A stretch of DNA of 64,000 nucleotides from Streptomyces sp. NBC_00370 (GTDB lineage: Bacteria > Actinomycetota > Actinomycetes > Streptomycetales > Streptomycetaceae). The notes beneath the pieces were generated by a model. That model did no database searches and had not been told where the DNA came from. It was given only the letters and a program-made list of their open reading frames with translations. The stretch lies in the NCBI RefSeq assembly GCF_036084755.1, contig NZ_CP107968.1:2610501-2674500 (forward strand). The letters are read 5' to 3'. This document shows, piece by piece, positions 15,779 through 23,976 of the stretch. The position numbers and the translations under genes were made by a program. The stretch's first letter is position 1; each line of letters begins with the position of its first letter.

Positions 15779-17845
15779 TCAGGCTCCGTGCCGGTCCGGG
15801 GCCGTGTGGTCCCGGTGCGTCTCCGGGGTGTGCGGGTGTTCGCCGTCAGAGCCGCCCAGTTCGGCGCACAACTCCTCGACCAGCCGCACCAGATCGGTCG
15901 GCCGCTCCGGGCCCCACCAGTCGCCGAGCAGTTCGGCCAGCGACTCCTCGCGCGCCGTGGCCAGCACCTGCGCGGCCTCGACGCCCGCGTCGGTGAGCAT
16001 CAGCTCGATGCCGACCCTGCGGGCGAGCCCGCGCCCCTCCACCTGCCGGGCCGCCTCGACGATGACGCCGAGCGGTACGGGTACGGTCTCGGCCAGCTCG
16101 GACGGTTCGACCAGGCCGTGGCGTCTGATGCGCAGCAGCAGCCAACTGGCCGCGGGCAGCAGGTCGAACCCTGCCTTCGCCGTGATCGTCTCGTAGATCT
16201 CCCTGCGGCCCTCCCGGGTGCCGAGCACGGACAGCGCGCGTGCGCACTCGTCGTACGACGAACGCTCGACGGGAGGGACCGCCAGTGTCTCGGACGCTTC
16301 CGGGGCCGTGACCGAGCCGCGCAGCTTGTCCTCCTTGAGGAACCACGCGACGACGAAGGCGAGCAGCACGACCGGCACCGCGTAGAGGAAGACGTCGGTG
16401 ATGGACGAGGAGAACGCGTGCAGCACCCCGGGCCGCACCGAGTCCGGCAGCTGCCCTGCGGCGCGCGGATCGGCCGCGAGCCGCCCCGCGCTGACGCCGG
16501 ACGGCAGCTGCTTCCCGGCGAGCGCGTCGGAGAGTTTGTCGTCGAGTCTGCTGGTGAAGATCGTGCCGAAGATCGCCACACCGAAGGAGGCGCCGATGGA
16601 GCGGAAGAAGGTCGCGCCCGATGTGGCGACGCCGAGGTCCTGGTAGCCGACGGCGTTCTGCACGACCAGGACGAGCACCTGCATGACGAGACCGAGCCCC
16701 GCGCCGAAGACGAAGAAGTAGACGCTCATCTCCCAGACGCCGCTGGTCTCCGTCAGCTGGTGGAGCAGGAAGAGGCCGACGGCGGTGACGCCCGTGCCGG
16801 CGATGGGGAAGACCTTCCAGCGCCCGGTCCGGCTGATGATCTGCCCCGAGGTGGTCGAGGCGATCAGCAGCCCCGCCACCATCGGCAGCATGTGCACACC
16901 GGACAGGGTGGGACTGACGCCCTGCACGATCTGCAGGAACGTCGGCAGGTACGTCATCGCGCCGAACATCGCGAAACCGACGATGAAGCTGATCAGCGCG
17001 ACGAGCGTGAACGTCCGTACCCGGAACAGCCGCAGCGGCAGTACGGGTTCGGCGGCGCCCCGCTCGACCCGTACGAACACCGCCAGCAGGACCAGGCCGA
17101 TGACGGCGAGCCCGATGATCTGGGCCGAGCCCCAGGCCCAGGTGGTACCGCCGAGCGAGGCGACCAGCACCAGACAGGTGGCGACGGTGGCGATCAGGAG
17201 GGTGCCGAGGTAGTCGATGGTGTGCTTCGTCGAGCGCACGGGGATGTGCAGCACGGCGGAGATGACGAGCAGCGCGACGACACCGATCGGCAGATTGATG
17301 TAGAAGACCCAGCGCCAGCTCAGATGCTGGGTGAACAGCCCGCCGAGCAGCGGCCCGAGGACGCTCGTCGCGCCGAAGACCGCCCCGAAGAGACCCTGGT
17401 ACTTGCCGCGCTCACGCGGCGGGACGATGTCGCCGACGATCGCCATCGACAGCACGATGAGCCCGCCGCCGCCGAGCCCCTGGAGCGCGCGGAAGCCGAT
17501 GAGCTGCGGCATGTTCTGGGCGATGCCGCAGAGCGCCGAGCCGATGAGGAAGATGACGATGGCGGTCTGGAAGAGCTTCTTGCGGCCGTACTGGTCGCCG
17601 AGCTTGCCCCACAGCGGGGTGGCGGCCGTCGACGCCAGCAGGTACGCGGTGACGACCCAGGAGAGATGGTCCAGGCCGCCGAGGTCGCTGACGATGGTCG
17701 GCAGTGCCGTGGACACGATGGTCTGGTCGAGTGCGGCGAGCAGCAGACCGAGCAGCAGCGCGCCGATCGCGACGACGACGGTCCGTTGCTTCTGCCCCTC
17801 GCCCGGCACGGGTTCCACGGCCGGGGCGTCGACTTCCTGAGCCAT
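15779..17845 (-). CDS. DHA2-family MFS drug efflux protein with C-terminal MarR-like domain
   Basis: 688 residues from ATG 17845 (GAGGAGA upstream). The first 535 residues are a 14-TM DHA2 transporter: motif A-type [13 protein letters not shown], motif D1 [13 protein letters not shown] and motif C-like GPLLGGLF are all present, as in proton-driven multidrug exporters. Unusually the remaining 145 residues are soluble and read like a MarR winged helix: helices around [10 protein letters not shown], a recognition segment [33 protein letters not shown], the wing-type IELMLTDAG and C-terminal dimer helices. The soluble part lies in the cytoplasm if topology is normal. Divergent from the peptidoglycan-binding gene. 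Confidence 0.88.
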   Translation of the reverse strand: MAQEVDAPAVEPVPGEGQKQRTVVVAIGALLLGLLLAALDQTIVSTALPTIVSDLGGLDHLSWVVTAYLLASTAATPLWGKLGDQYGRKKLFQTAIVIFLIGSALCGIAQNMPQLIGFRALQGLGGGGLIVLSMAIVGDIVPPRERGKYQGLFGAVFGATSVLGPLLGGLFTQHLSWRWVFYINLPIGVVALLVISAVLHIPVRSTKHTIDYLGTLLIATVATCLVLVASLGGTTWAWGSAQIIGLAVIGLVLLAVFVRVERGAAEPVLPLRLFRVRTFTLVALISFIVGFAMFGAMTYLPTFLQIVQGVSPTLSGVHMLPMVAGLLIASTTSGQIISRTGRWKVFPIAGTGVTAVGLFLLHQLTETSGVWEMSVYFFVFGAGLGLVMQVLVLVVQNAVGYQDLGVATSGATFFRSIGASFGVAIFGTIFTSRLDDKLSDALAGKQLPSGVSAGRLAADPRAAGQLPDSVRPGVLHAFSSSITDVFLYAVPVVLLAFVVAWFLKEDKLRGSVTAPEASETLAVPPVERSSYDECARALSVLGTREGRREIYETITAKAGFDLLPAASWLLLRIRRHGLVEPSELAETVPVPLGVIVEAARQVEGRGLARRVGIELMLTDAGVEAAQVLATAREESLAELLGDWWGPERPTDLVRLVEELCAELGGSDGEHPHTPETHRDHTAPDRHGA

Positions 17846-18032
17846 GGAGTTCTCCTCGCGACTGCTCCTCGTGACCTCTCGTCCGCGACCCCCATCCTGG
17901 CCGCAATGTCCGGTTATGGCCTGCCGAATGTGGGCCGAAGCGCTCCGATGCGCCACGAACGGGTCGGGCGGGCGTACGCCGGGCGCGGGGGGCCTGCATA
18001 ATCACTGGCAGTTCAAGGGGAGGGGATCCACG

Positions 18033-18998
18033 TTGAACGGACAGATATGCGTGCGCTGCGGTACGCCGTGGGCGACGGGCGCAGGACCGGCCTGCGGCTG
18101 CGCCGCGCGCGCCGTACAGGCGGTGCAGGCGGAGCGCTCGGTGGAACGGACGATGGAGATCGCCCGCGCCGAGGATTTCGACCCGCTGCGGATACGGCCG
18201 TACGTGGAACTCGACTCCCGTGACGCCCCGCCGGGCGCTTTCCGTACAGCGGGCCCGCTGCCGCCGCTGGCCCCCGAGACGGCGGGCGCAGCGCGCCGCC
18301 CGGTCGTCCCGCCGCCTTCGGCCCCCTTCCCCGACGAGCGGCGCCCGCAGCGCCGGCCGCTGAAGGCGGTCGCGATCGGCCTCACGGCGGTGGCGGTGCT
18401 GGGCACGGCCGCGTTCGCGGGTGGCCTGTTCTCGGGCGGTGACGACCCAGACGAGGCGCTGGCGGACAGTACGCGTACGGGCGTGCCGGACGGCCTCGAC
18501 ACCCAGCCGGCGGCGGCCACGCCCTCGGCGTCCCCGTCCCCTTCCGTATCGCCGACGACTCCCCCCTCGGCTGCGGCGACCACCCCGCGCGCGGTCCCGA
18601 AGACCCCGCGCGCCACCCCCAAGGCCCCGGCGCCGCCGTCCCGCGAGGCGAAGACCCCGGCGGCCCGGGCGCAGAGCGGGGCGGGGCTGCGCGAGGGTGA
18701 CAGCGGGCCCGAGGTCGTGGCGTTGCAGCAGCGACTGAAGTCGCTCTGGCTCTACCAGGGCCAGGCCGACGGCCAGTACGACCAGGGCGTGGCGAGTTCC
18801 GTGCGGATCTACCAGATGTACCGCCACATCGACGGTGATCCGCAGGGCGTCTACGGGCCGTACACACAGCGTGCGCTGGAGGCGGAACAGCCGCCGACGG
18901 CGGGGGGCCCGGGGGTTGGTTCAGGCGCGGGGGCGGGTTCGGATTCGGATTCGGGCGGCCACAACGGCTTCCCCGGCCGTGGCGGCCACCGGCGCTGA
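18033..18998 (+). CDS. zinc-ribbon / single-TM / peptidoglycan-binding protein
   Basis: 321 residues from TTG 18033, which has AGGGGAGGGG at ideal spacing; no ATG or GTG start has such a site. Order of parts: a short cysteine cluster (CVRCGTPW...CGC, residues 6-24) that looks like a zinc ribbon; a Pro-rich cytoplasmic stretch; a TM helix at about 113-133; a Thr/Pro/Ala-rich wall-spanning linker; a PG_binding_1 domain (LREGDSGPEVVALQQRLKSLWLYQGQADGQYD); a Gly/Ser tail. It can therefore sense or tether the wall outside and bind something inside. Family frequent in Streptomyces; function not established. Confidence 0.82.
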   Translation: MNGQICVRCGTPWATGAGPACGCAARAVQAVQAERSVERTMEIARAEDFDPLRIRPYVELDSRDAPPGAFRTAGPLPPLAPETAGAARRPVVPPPSAPFPDERRPQRRPLKAVAIGLTAVAVLGTAAFAGGLFSGGDDPDEALADSTRTGVPDGLDTQPAAATPSASPSPSVSPTTPPSAAATTPRAVPKTPRATPKAPAPPSREAKTPAARAQSGAGLREGDSGPEVVALQQRLKSLWLYQGQADGQYDQGVASSVRIYQMYRHIDGDPQGVYGPYTQRALEAEQPPTAGGPGVGSGAGAGSDSDSGGHNGFPGRGGHRR

Positions 18999-19041
18999 CC
19001 GTTCTACGCGGTTACGGACTCACCGGTTACGGACTTACGGG

Positions 19042-20025
19042 CTACGGGGTGAGGACGATACGGCCGTTGGCCGTGTGGCTCTCCAGCCGTTCGTGCGCGG
19101 TCGCCGCTTCCGCCAGGGGAAGGATCTCGACCTCGGTGTCGACCAGTCCGTCGGCGACCGCCTTCAGCGCGACCTCGGCCGCCGGCCGGATCGATTCGGG
19201 GTGGGCCGGCAGATAGGCGCCGGCGTTGAACCCGGCGACGGTGACGTTGCGGAGCCAGATCTGGTTGCCGTCGATACCCGCCGCCCCCCAGTCGCCGCCC
19301 GCGTTGCCGACCAGCAGGAGCCGGCCGGACGGCGCGAGCAGGTCCAGGCTCTGCGTACGGACGCTGCCGCCCACCGGGTCGACGACGACGTCGAACTTCT
19401 CGCCGTCGAGGACGTCGGGCAGTCGGGCGGAGTCGACGACGGCGTCGTACGGCAGCTTGGTGGCGGCCGCCGCCGCCAGCCGCCCGGCGCGGACCGTACC
19501 GACCACCCGTGAAGCGCCGAGCTGTCGCGCGACACCGGGGAAGGTGGCGGCGAACGCGCCCAGCGCGCCGTGGACGAGGACGCTCTCGCCCGCCGACAGG
19601 TGGATGGCGCGGGTGAGCGCGACGTGCGCCATGATCGCGTTGGGCACGACGGCGGCGGCGAGGGCCGGATCGATGTCGTGGCGCTCCGTCGACACGACCC
19701 GCGCCTCGTCGCTGACGTACACCGACGCGTACCCGCCCGACGCGTTGCCGGGCAGCGCCACCACCTTCTCGCCGACGGCGAACCCGGTGACCCCCTCGCC
19801 GAGCGCGCGCACGGTACCGGCGACTTCGAGCCCCGGCACGTACGGCGGCTGCGGCACCCCTTCGGCGTCCTTGAACAGCCCCTGCCGGATGTAGACGTCG
19901 ATGAGCCCGACGGCGGCGTGCGTGACGTCGATCGCGATCCGGCCGGGCCCCGGCTCCGGATCCGGCAGCTCGGTGAGTGCGAGCACGTCCGGCCCACCGA
20001 ATCGGCTGACCTGTACGGCCTTCAT
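19042..20025 (-). CDS. NADPH:quinone reductase-like zinc-free MDR oxidoreductase
   Basis: 327 residues, medium-chain dehydrogenase fold. N-terminal GroES-like domain starts MKAVQVSRFGGPDVL and includes YVPGLEVAGTVRALGEGV; the nucleotide-binding domain has the quinone-reductase type loop ESVLVHGALGAFAATFPGVARQLGA, lacking the catalytic zinc Cys/His set. These enzymes reduce quinones or enones with NADPH. RBS GGGGGATCACC precedes ATG 20025. It is divergent from a TetR regulator, with two similar operators between the starts, so it is the probable regulated target, induced by an electrophile or quinone-like ligand. Confidence 0.9.
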   Translation of the reverse strand: MKAVQVSRFGGPDVLALTELPDPEPGPGRIAIDVTHAAVGLIDVYIRQGLFKDAEGVPQPPYVPGLEVAGTVRALGEGVTGFAVGEKVVALPGNASGGYASVYVSDEARVVSTERHDIDPALAAAVVPNAIMAHVALTRAIHLSAGESVLVHGALGAFAATFPGVARQLGASRVVGTVRAGRLAAAAATKLPYDAVVDSARLPDVLDGEKFDVVVDPVGGSVRTQSLDLLAPSGRLLLVGNAGGDWGAAGIDGNQIWLRNVTVAGFNAGAYLPAHPESIRPAAEVALKAVADGLVDTEVEILPLAEAATAHERLESHTANGRIVLTP

Positions 20026-20043
20026 GGTGATCCCCCTTCGTCA

Positions 20044-20067
20044 ATAACGCACCTCGTGATGCGCTAA
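20044..20067. promoter_or_regulatory. TetR operator copy 1 (imperfect)
   Basis: ATAACGCA-N8-TGCGCTAA, the same layout as the perfect site 49 bases away but with two mismatches in the right arm. It lies 19 bases in front of the oxidoreductase start, placed to block its transcription. Confidence 0.7.
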
Positions 20068-20092
20068 CTAGACCCTAACATCGCGCACCGGC

Positions 20093-20116
20093 ATAACGCA
20101 TCTCGGAGTGCGTTAT
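20093..20116. promoter_or_regulatory. TetR operator copy 2 (perfect inverted repeat)
   Basis: ATAACGCA-N8-TGCGTTAT is a perfect 8-base inverted repeat. It overlaps the ATG and ribosome site (GGAG) of the TetR gene at 20115, so binding would also shut off the regulator itself. Confidence 0.8.
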
Positions 20117-20795
20117 GATTCCGGACATGCGCCAGAGAGCCCGGTCGACCGAGGACAAGACACGCCGCTCGGAAGACCTCCTGGAAGCGGCGGAGGCGCT
20201 CGCCCTCGAACTGGGCGGCGTCCGGTACGTCACGCTGGCGCCGGTCACCGAACGCGCCGGACTGCACCGCACCGGGGTGCGCCGCTACTACGCCAGCAAG
20301 GAGGAGCTGTTCCTCGAACTGGCCGAGCGGGGCTGGGGCCAGTGGCGCGACGCGATCAAGACCGAGGCCGCGGGCCGCTCCGGACTGGGCCCCGAGCAGA
20401 CGGCGGCGTTGGTCGGCGAGACGCTGGTCGCGCTCCCGGTCTTCTGCGACCTGCTGACGCATGTCCCGCTGAACCTCGAAGGCGACGTCGACATCGAGCG
20501 GGCCCGCCGCTACAAGACCAACGCCTTCGCCGCCCACGACGAGATCGCGACCGCCCTCGCCCGCGCGAGCACCATGACCGTCGAACAGATCGGCAGCCTG
20601 CTGGCGGTGGCGATCACCCTGGCCGCCGGCTTCTGGCAGGTCTCCCACCCGACGCCCACCCTGGCGGAGCTGTACAGACAGGTCCCCCGCTGGGGCCACG
20701 CGGCCCTCGACTTCGCCCCCCGCCTCAACCGCTCACTGACGGCGTGCGCGATCGGCCTCACGGAAACGACACCCGCCCCGGACGCGACACCCTGA
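20115..20795 (+). CDS. TetR/AcrR-family transcriptional regulator
   Basis: 226 residues. N-terminal HTH: DLLEAAEALALELGGVRYVTLAPVTERAGLHRTGVRRYYASKEELFLELAERGW, with the typical tyrosine-rich recognition helix RRYYASKEELF. The C-terminal ligand domain is divergent and not classifiable by eye. ATG 20115 has GGAG seven bases upstream but lies in the operator; ATG 20127 is an alternative giving a four-residue shorter protein. Divergent from the quinone reductase gene and separated from it by two operator copies, indicating autoregulation and control of the neighbour. Confidence 0.88.
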   Translation: MIPDMRQRARSTEDKTRRSEDLLEAAEALALELGGVRYVTLAPVTERAGLHRTGVRRYYASKEELFLELAERGWGQWRDAIKTEAAGRSGLGPEQTAALVGETLVALPVFCDLLTHVPLNLEGDVDIERARRYKTNAFAAHDEIATALARASTMTVEQIGSLLAVAITLAAGFWQVSHPTPTLAELYRQVPRWGHAALDFAPRLNRSLTACAIGLTETTPAPDATP

Positions 20796-20819
20796 GGGCT
20801 GGCGCGACCCGCCCGGATG

Positions 20820-20897
20820 TTTGTATAGTGCGGGAACAAAGTGGTTCCGCCCGCACTCCCTGACCGGCGGGCGGGGCCACTCTTGTTCTTCCCGCAC
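20820..20897. other. nested stem-loop element A at a convergent junction
   Basis: A 21-mer beginning TTTGTATAGTG and ending GGGAACAAA is followed by GTTCCGCCCGCACT, giving an 8-base AGTGCGGG/CCCGCACT stem. Further on, 20877-20897 carries an inverted imperfect copy (CCACTCTTGTTC, then CCCGCAC) that can pair with 20828-20844 over about 17 bases. It separates the convergent TetR and methyltransferase genes and could act as a terminator. A close relative of the 21-mer (18 of 21 identical) lies on the other side of the methyltransferase gene at 21597. Confidence 0.65.
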
Positions 20898-21542
20898 TCA
20901 GGTACGCGCGCGGATGATGTACGTGGCCATCGGCGGGCCCGCGTAAGCGCCGTCGTCCAGGACCGTATCGACCGTGACCCCCGAAAACCCCGCCGAGACA
21001 AGCAACTTCTCCCAGACCGACCGGTCGAGGACCCAACGCGACAAGATCGCATCGTCGCCGTCCGCCGTCCGGACGGGAATGTCGACGGGGCGTACGGCGG
21101 AGGCAGGAGGACTGCCCTCCCGGTGGTGGGCGAGGGTCGCGACAAGCAGCATTCCCCCAGGGCGCAGCCCGGCCGCGACGGCTGGCAGGAGATTCCGGGG
21201 GTCACTGAAGTCAAGGGCGCCGAAGGCGGAGTAGACGACGTCGTACCGGCCCGGCCGCGCACCGAGATGGGCGGCGGCGTCGGCGTGCACGAGCTCCAGC
21301 TCCCGCACGCCACCGTACAGAGCACGCGCCCGTTCGGTCCGGGACGCGGAGTTGTCCACGGCGACGACCCGCGCAGGCCCGAGCGTCCGCGCCACGCGAG
21401 CGGCCTGCCGCCCCGTCCCCGCCCCGAGGTCGGCCACCGTCCGCCCGGCGATGTCACCCAAGATCTCCCCACCGGGCCCGGTGCGCTGATACCAGTCCCA
21501 GCAAAGCTGCTCGACACCCCCACCCCCACGGTCCCCGGCCAC
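20898..21542 (-). CDS. class I SAM-dependent methyltransferase
   Basis: 214 residues if started at GTG 21542. The Rossmann core is complete: motif I VADLGAGTGRQAARVARTLG, acidic VAVDNSAS, then YDVVYSAFGALDF and GLRPGGMLLVATLAHH; substrate unknown. The leading residues EQLCWDWYQRTGPGG are typical of small-molecule methyltransferases encoded in resistance or metabolite loci. The start is uncertain: no clear ribosome site precedes GTG 21542, and the frame remains open to 21719 but then crosses the neighbouring promoter. Flanked on both sides by the related element copies A and B, suggesting the gene may have moved as a unit. Confidence 0.8.
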   Translation of the reverse strand: MAGDRGGGGVEQLCWDWYQRTGPGGEILGDIAGRTVADLGAGTGRQAARVARTLGPARVVAVDNSASRTERARALYGGVRELELVHADAAAHLGARPGRYDVVYSAFGALDFSDPRNLLPAVAAGLRPGGMLLVATLAHHREGSPPASAVRPVDIPVRTADGDDAILSRWVLDRSVWEKLLVSAGFSGVTVDTVLDDGAYAGPPMATYIIRART

Positions 21543-21596
21543 GCGCCCCCCGCCAGGGGGCGTCGACGCGGCGGGATTGGCCAGACCTGGGCGCGC

Positions 21597-21635
21597 TTTG
21601 TATCGTGGGTGAACAAATCGCTCGTTCCACCCACG
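21597..21635 (+). promoter_or_regulatory. promoter-like hairpin element B upstream of HAD gene
   Basis: TTTGTATCGTG...GAACAAA (21597-21617) is followed by GTTCCACCCACG, pairing with CGTGGGTGAAC (7 base pairs, then 4 more past one bulge). TATCGT could be a -10 box with TTGGCC 18 bases upstream, placing transcription start inside the stem. It is the second copy of the element seen at 20820, in the same orientation. Confidence 0.55.
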
Positions 21636-21651
21636 ACGAAGGACGGCAGTC

Positions 21652-22317
21652 TTGCCCAGCCCGACGACACTCGGCCCCTTCAAGGCCCTCCTGCTGGACA
21701 TGGACGGGACCCTGGTCAATTCCGACGCCGTTGTGGAGCGCTGCTGGCGGCGTTGGGCTGTTGGGCACGGCCTGGATCCCGTAGAGGTACTGAAGGTCGT
21801 GCACGGGCGGCAGGGGCACGCGACGATGGCCGTGCTGCTTCCCGAGCGGCCGATGGAACAGAACTACGCCGACAACCGGCTCCTGTTGGCCGAGGAGACC
21901 GCCGACACGGACGGGATCGTGCCCGTGCACGGCGCGCCCGCGTTCCTGGCCGCCGTTGCGGCGCTTCCGCACGCTCTGGTCACCTCGGCGGACGTCGCTC
22001 TGGCCGAGGCGCGGATGGGGGCTGCCGGGCTGCCGATGCCGCAGGTGCGCGTCACGTCGGAGGACGTCTCGGCGAGCAAGCCCGATCCGGAGGGCTTCCT
22101 GAAGGGCGCCGCCGAACTGGGCTTCGCCGCTTCGGAGTGCCTGGCCCTTGAGGACTCGGACGCCGGGGTGACCGCCGCCCGCGCGGCCGGCGCCAAGGTG
22201 CTGGGTATCGGCCCGCGCGCCGCCACACTCGGCACGGACGCCCATGTGCAGGACCTCACCCAGGTGACCGTCGCGCCCACCGGGACCGGGGAGTTCGTCC
22301 TTCACGTCATCGCCTGA
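21652..22317 (+). CDS. HAD-superfamily IA sugar-phosphatase / phosphoglucomutase-like hydrolase
   Basis: 221 residues from TTG 21652 (AAGGA nine bases upstream). HAD motif I LLLDMDGTLVNSD, motif II ALVTSA, motif III lysine in SASKPDPEGFLKGA and motif IV ALEDSDAGVTAARAAG are all intact; the alpha-helical cap between motifs I and II marks subclass IA, as in beta-phosphoglucomutase and 2-deoxyglucose-6-phosphatase. Likely a soluble sugar-phosphate phosphatase. Its 3' end overlaps that of the convergent XRE-cupin gene by 11 bases. Confidence 0.9.
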   Translation: MPSPTTLGPFKALLLDMDGTLVNSDAVVERCWRRWAVGHGLDPVEVLKVVHGRQGHATMAVLLPERPMEQNYADNRLLLAEETADTDGIVPVHGAPAFLAAVAALPHALVTSADVALAEARMGAAGLPMPQVRVTSEDVSASKPDPEGFLKGAAELGFAASECLALEDSDAGVTAARAAGAKVLGIGPRAATLGTDAHVQDLTQVTVAPTGTGEFVLHVIA

Positions 22318-22882
22318 CAGCGGCCGACCCACGGGTGTGCCGGGCATCGTGGTCGAAGATGCCCAGCGCCTCCGCCGGGCGGCCGCCGTGCGCGCCGAAG
22401 GCGTGCGGGACCATCGTGGAGAACTCCGCCGCCTCGCCCGTCTTGACCAGGATCCTGCGGTCTCCGAGCACCAGCACGAGCGTTCCTGACAGGACCGTGA
22501 ACCAGTCGGTGCCGGGGTGAACCTTCAGCGCCGAAGCGTCTGTCGGGGCCGGTTTGGTGAACCGGATCTTGGCCACGCTCACCCCGGCCTCCCCCTTCAG
22601 CATCCAGGTGGTGCGCCCGCGCGCGGCGTCGTGGTGCGGCCTGATGACGACGTTCTCGTCGGCCGAGTCGACCAGTTGGTCCAGCGTGGTGCCCAAGGCC
22701 CGCGCGATCACCGTCAGTTGGTCCAGGCTGATACGCCGGTGGCCCGTCTCGATGCGGCTCAGCGTCGAGGGGCTCAGATAGCAGCGGGCGGCCAGATCGT
22801 CGAGCGACCAGCCCATGGCCACCCGCAGCCCCCTGATGCGCTTGCGCACCAGAACGTCGAGATCCCCATCTTCTTGCGTCAT
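22307..22882 (-). CDS. XRE-family regulator with C-terminal cupin sensor
   Basis: 191 residues. HTH_3 domain VRKRIRGLRVAMGWSLDDLAARCYLSPSTLSRIETGHRRISLDQLTVIARALGTTLDQLV, followed by a cupin_2 barrel (KVHPGTDWFTVLSGTLVLVLGDR, then MVPHAFGAHGG). The cupin keeps a histidine in each half but is not obviously catalytic, so it likely binds a small ligand or metal. Start at ATG 22882; the start codon sits in the centre of a perfect palindrome, indicating tight autorepression. Divergent from a His-rich methyltransferase, which it probably controls. Confidence 0.9.
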   Translation of the reverse strand: MTQEDGDLDVLVRKRIRGLRVAMGWSLDDLAARCYLSPSTLSRIETGHRRISLDQLTVIARALGTTLDQLVDSADENVVIRPHHDAARGRTTWMLKGEAGVSVAKIRFTKPAPTDASALKVHPGTDWFTVLSGTLVLVLGDRRILVKTGEAAEFSTMVPHAFGAHGGRPAEALGIFDHDARHTRGSAAVRR

Positions 22883-22889
22883 ACGCAAG
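22873..22889. promoter_or_regulatory. palindromic operator centred on the regulator's start codon
   Basis: CTTGCGT-CAT-ACGCAAG is a perfect 7-base inverted repeat whose spacer is the (complemented) ATG of the XRE-cupin gene. A half site GCAAG recurs at 22905. Location predicts autoregulation and, 41 bases from the divergent ATG, control of the methyltransferase. Confidence 0.75.
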
Positions 22890-22929
22890 ACCTTATGCCA
22901 CTGCCGCAAGAGCCTTGTACGTTCAAGGC

Positions 22930-23838
22930 ATGACATCCCTCTCACCCGAGCACGACGGTCACCACGGTCACCACGGTCACCGGCACCACGACAACGCCGG
23001 CGGCTTCGACGAGCCGGACATGGCCGAGCTGCTGGACCTCGACGCGGAAGTCCTGCACGCGCATCTCACCGATGTGACCGCCTGGCTGGCCACGTCCGCC
23101 GGGGCCGCCGGGGACATCCCCGTGCGCCGCCTGCTCGACCTCGGCAGCGGCACGGGTACCGGCACCCTCGCCCTGCTCCAGCGGTTCCCGGACGCCGAGG
23201 CGGTCGCCGTGGACGCCTCGGCCCCTCTGCTGCACCGGCTGCGGGACAAGGCCCAGGCGCAGGGCGTGGCAGAGCGGGTACGTACCGTCCAGGCGGACCT
23301 GGACGAGGCCTGGCCGGACTTCGGCGACGTGGATCTGGTCTGGACATCGGCGGCCCTGCACCACATGGCCGACCCCGACGGCGCCCTGCGCGAGGTGTTC
23401 GCCGCGCTGCGGCCCGGCGGCCTGCTGGCCGTCGTCGAGATGGAGGGCTTCCCGCGCTTCCTGCCCGACGATCTCGGCATCGGCAAGCCGGGTCTTGAGG
23501 CCCGGCTGCACGAGCTGACCTCCCACGAGCACGCCGAGCGCGTCCCCCATCTCGGCGCCGACTGGGGACCGCGCCTCACTGCCGCCGGCTTCACCGTCGA
23601 GTCCGAGCGGCGGTTCGCCGTGGACCTGCTGCCGCCGCTCCCGGCCGCCACCGGCCGCTACGCGCAGGCGATGCTACGACGGCTCCGCGACGCTCTCGCC
23701 GACCGGCTGGGCGCGGACGACCGGTCCGTACTGGACACCCTCCTCGACAGCCACGGTCCGGACAGCGTCACGCACCGCGGCGACCTGACCGTACGCACCG
23801 AGCGGCCCGCGTGGCTGGTCCGGCGCCCCACCGTCTGA
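22930..23838 (+). CDS. SAM-dependent methyltransferase with histidine-rich N-terminus
   Basis: 302 residues from ATG 22930. The first 25 residues carry eight histidines (GHHGHHGHRHH), a possible metal-binding patch. Then a class I methyltransferase: LLDLGSGTGTGTLALLQRF, VAVDASAPLLHRL, QADLDEAWPDFGDVDLVWTSAALHHMADPDGALREV and LRPGGLLAVVEMEGFPRF. The LHHM segment is shared with methyltransferases of ubiquinone/menaquinone type. Divergent from the XRE-cupin regulator, 47 bases between starts, so probably its target. Substrate unknown. Confidence 0.87.
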   Translation: MTSLSPEHDGHHGHHGHRHHDNAGGFDEPDMAELLDLDAEVLHAHLTDVTAWLATSAGAAGDIPVRRLLDLGSGTGTGTLALLQRFPDAEAVAVDASAPLLHRLRDKAQAQGVAERVRTVQADLDEAWPDFGDVDLVWTSAALHHMADPDGALREVFAALRPGGLLAVVEMEGFPRFLPDDLGIGKPGLEARLHELTSHEHAERVPHLGADWGPRLTAAGFTVESERRFAVDLLPPLPAATGRYAQAMLRRLRDALADRLGADDRSVLDTLLDSHGPDSVTHRGDLTVRTERPAWLVRRPTV

Positions 23839-23841
23839 CCC

Positions 23842-23862
23842 GCGACCGGCGACCGGCGACCG
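23842..23862. repeat. 7-bp tandem repeat, three copies
   Basis: GCGACCG occurs three times head to tail just after the methyltransferase stop, followed by CCCGGG-rich sequence with several short inverted repeats (to about 23935). The 138-base convergent gap holds no gene and may work as a terminator for both sides. Confidence 0.7.
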
Positions 23863-23976
23863 GCCCGGGGCGACGACTCCCCCGGGCACCAGACCCAGAT
23901 CCCGGGCCCGAAACCCCGGGCCCGGGCATCAGGCCCCGGACCGCGGGTCAAGGGCTGCCCGTCCCCGGCCGCCGCC

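Noticed and set aside
15434..18001. Very long open frame on the plus strand opposite the MFS gene
   Set aside because: Arg/Gln/Asp/Gly-rich translation with no family features; it is the antisense shadow of a GC-rich gene.
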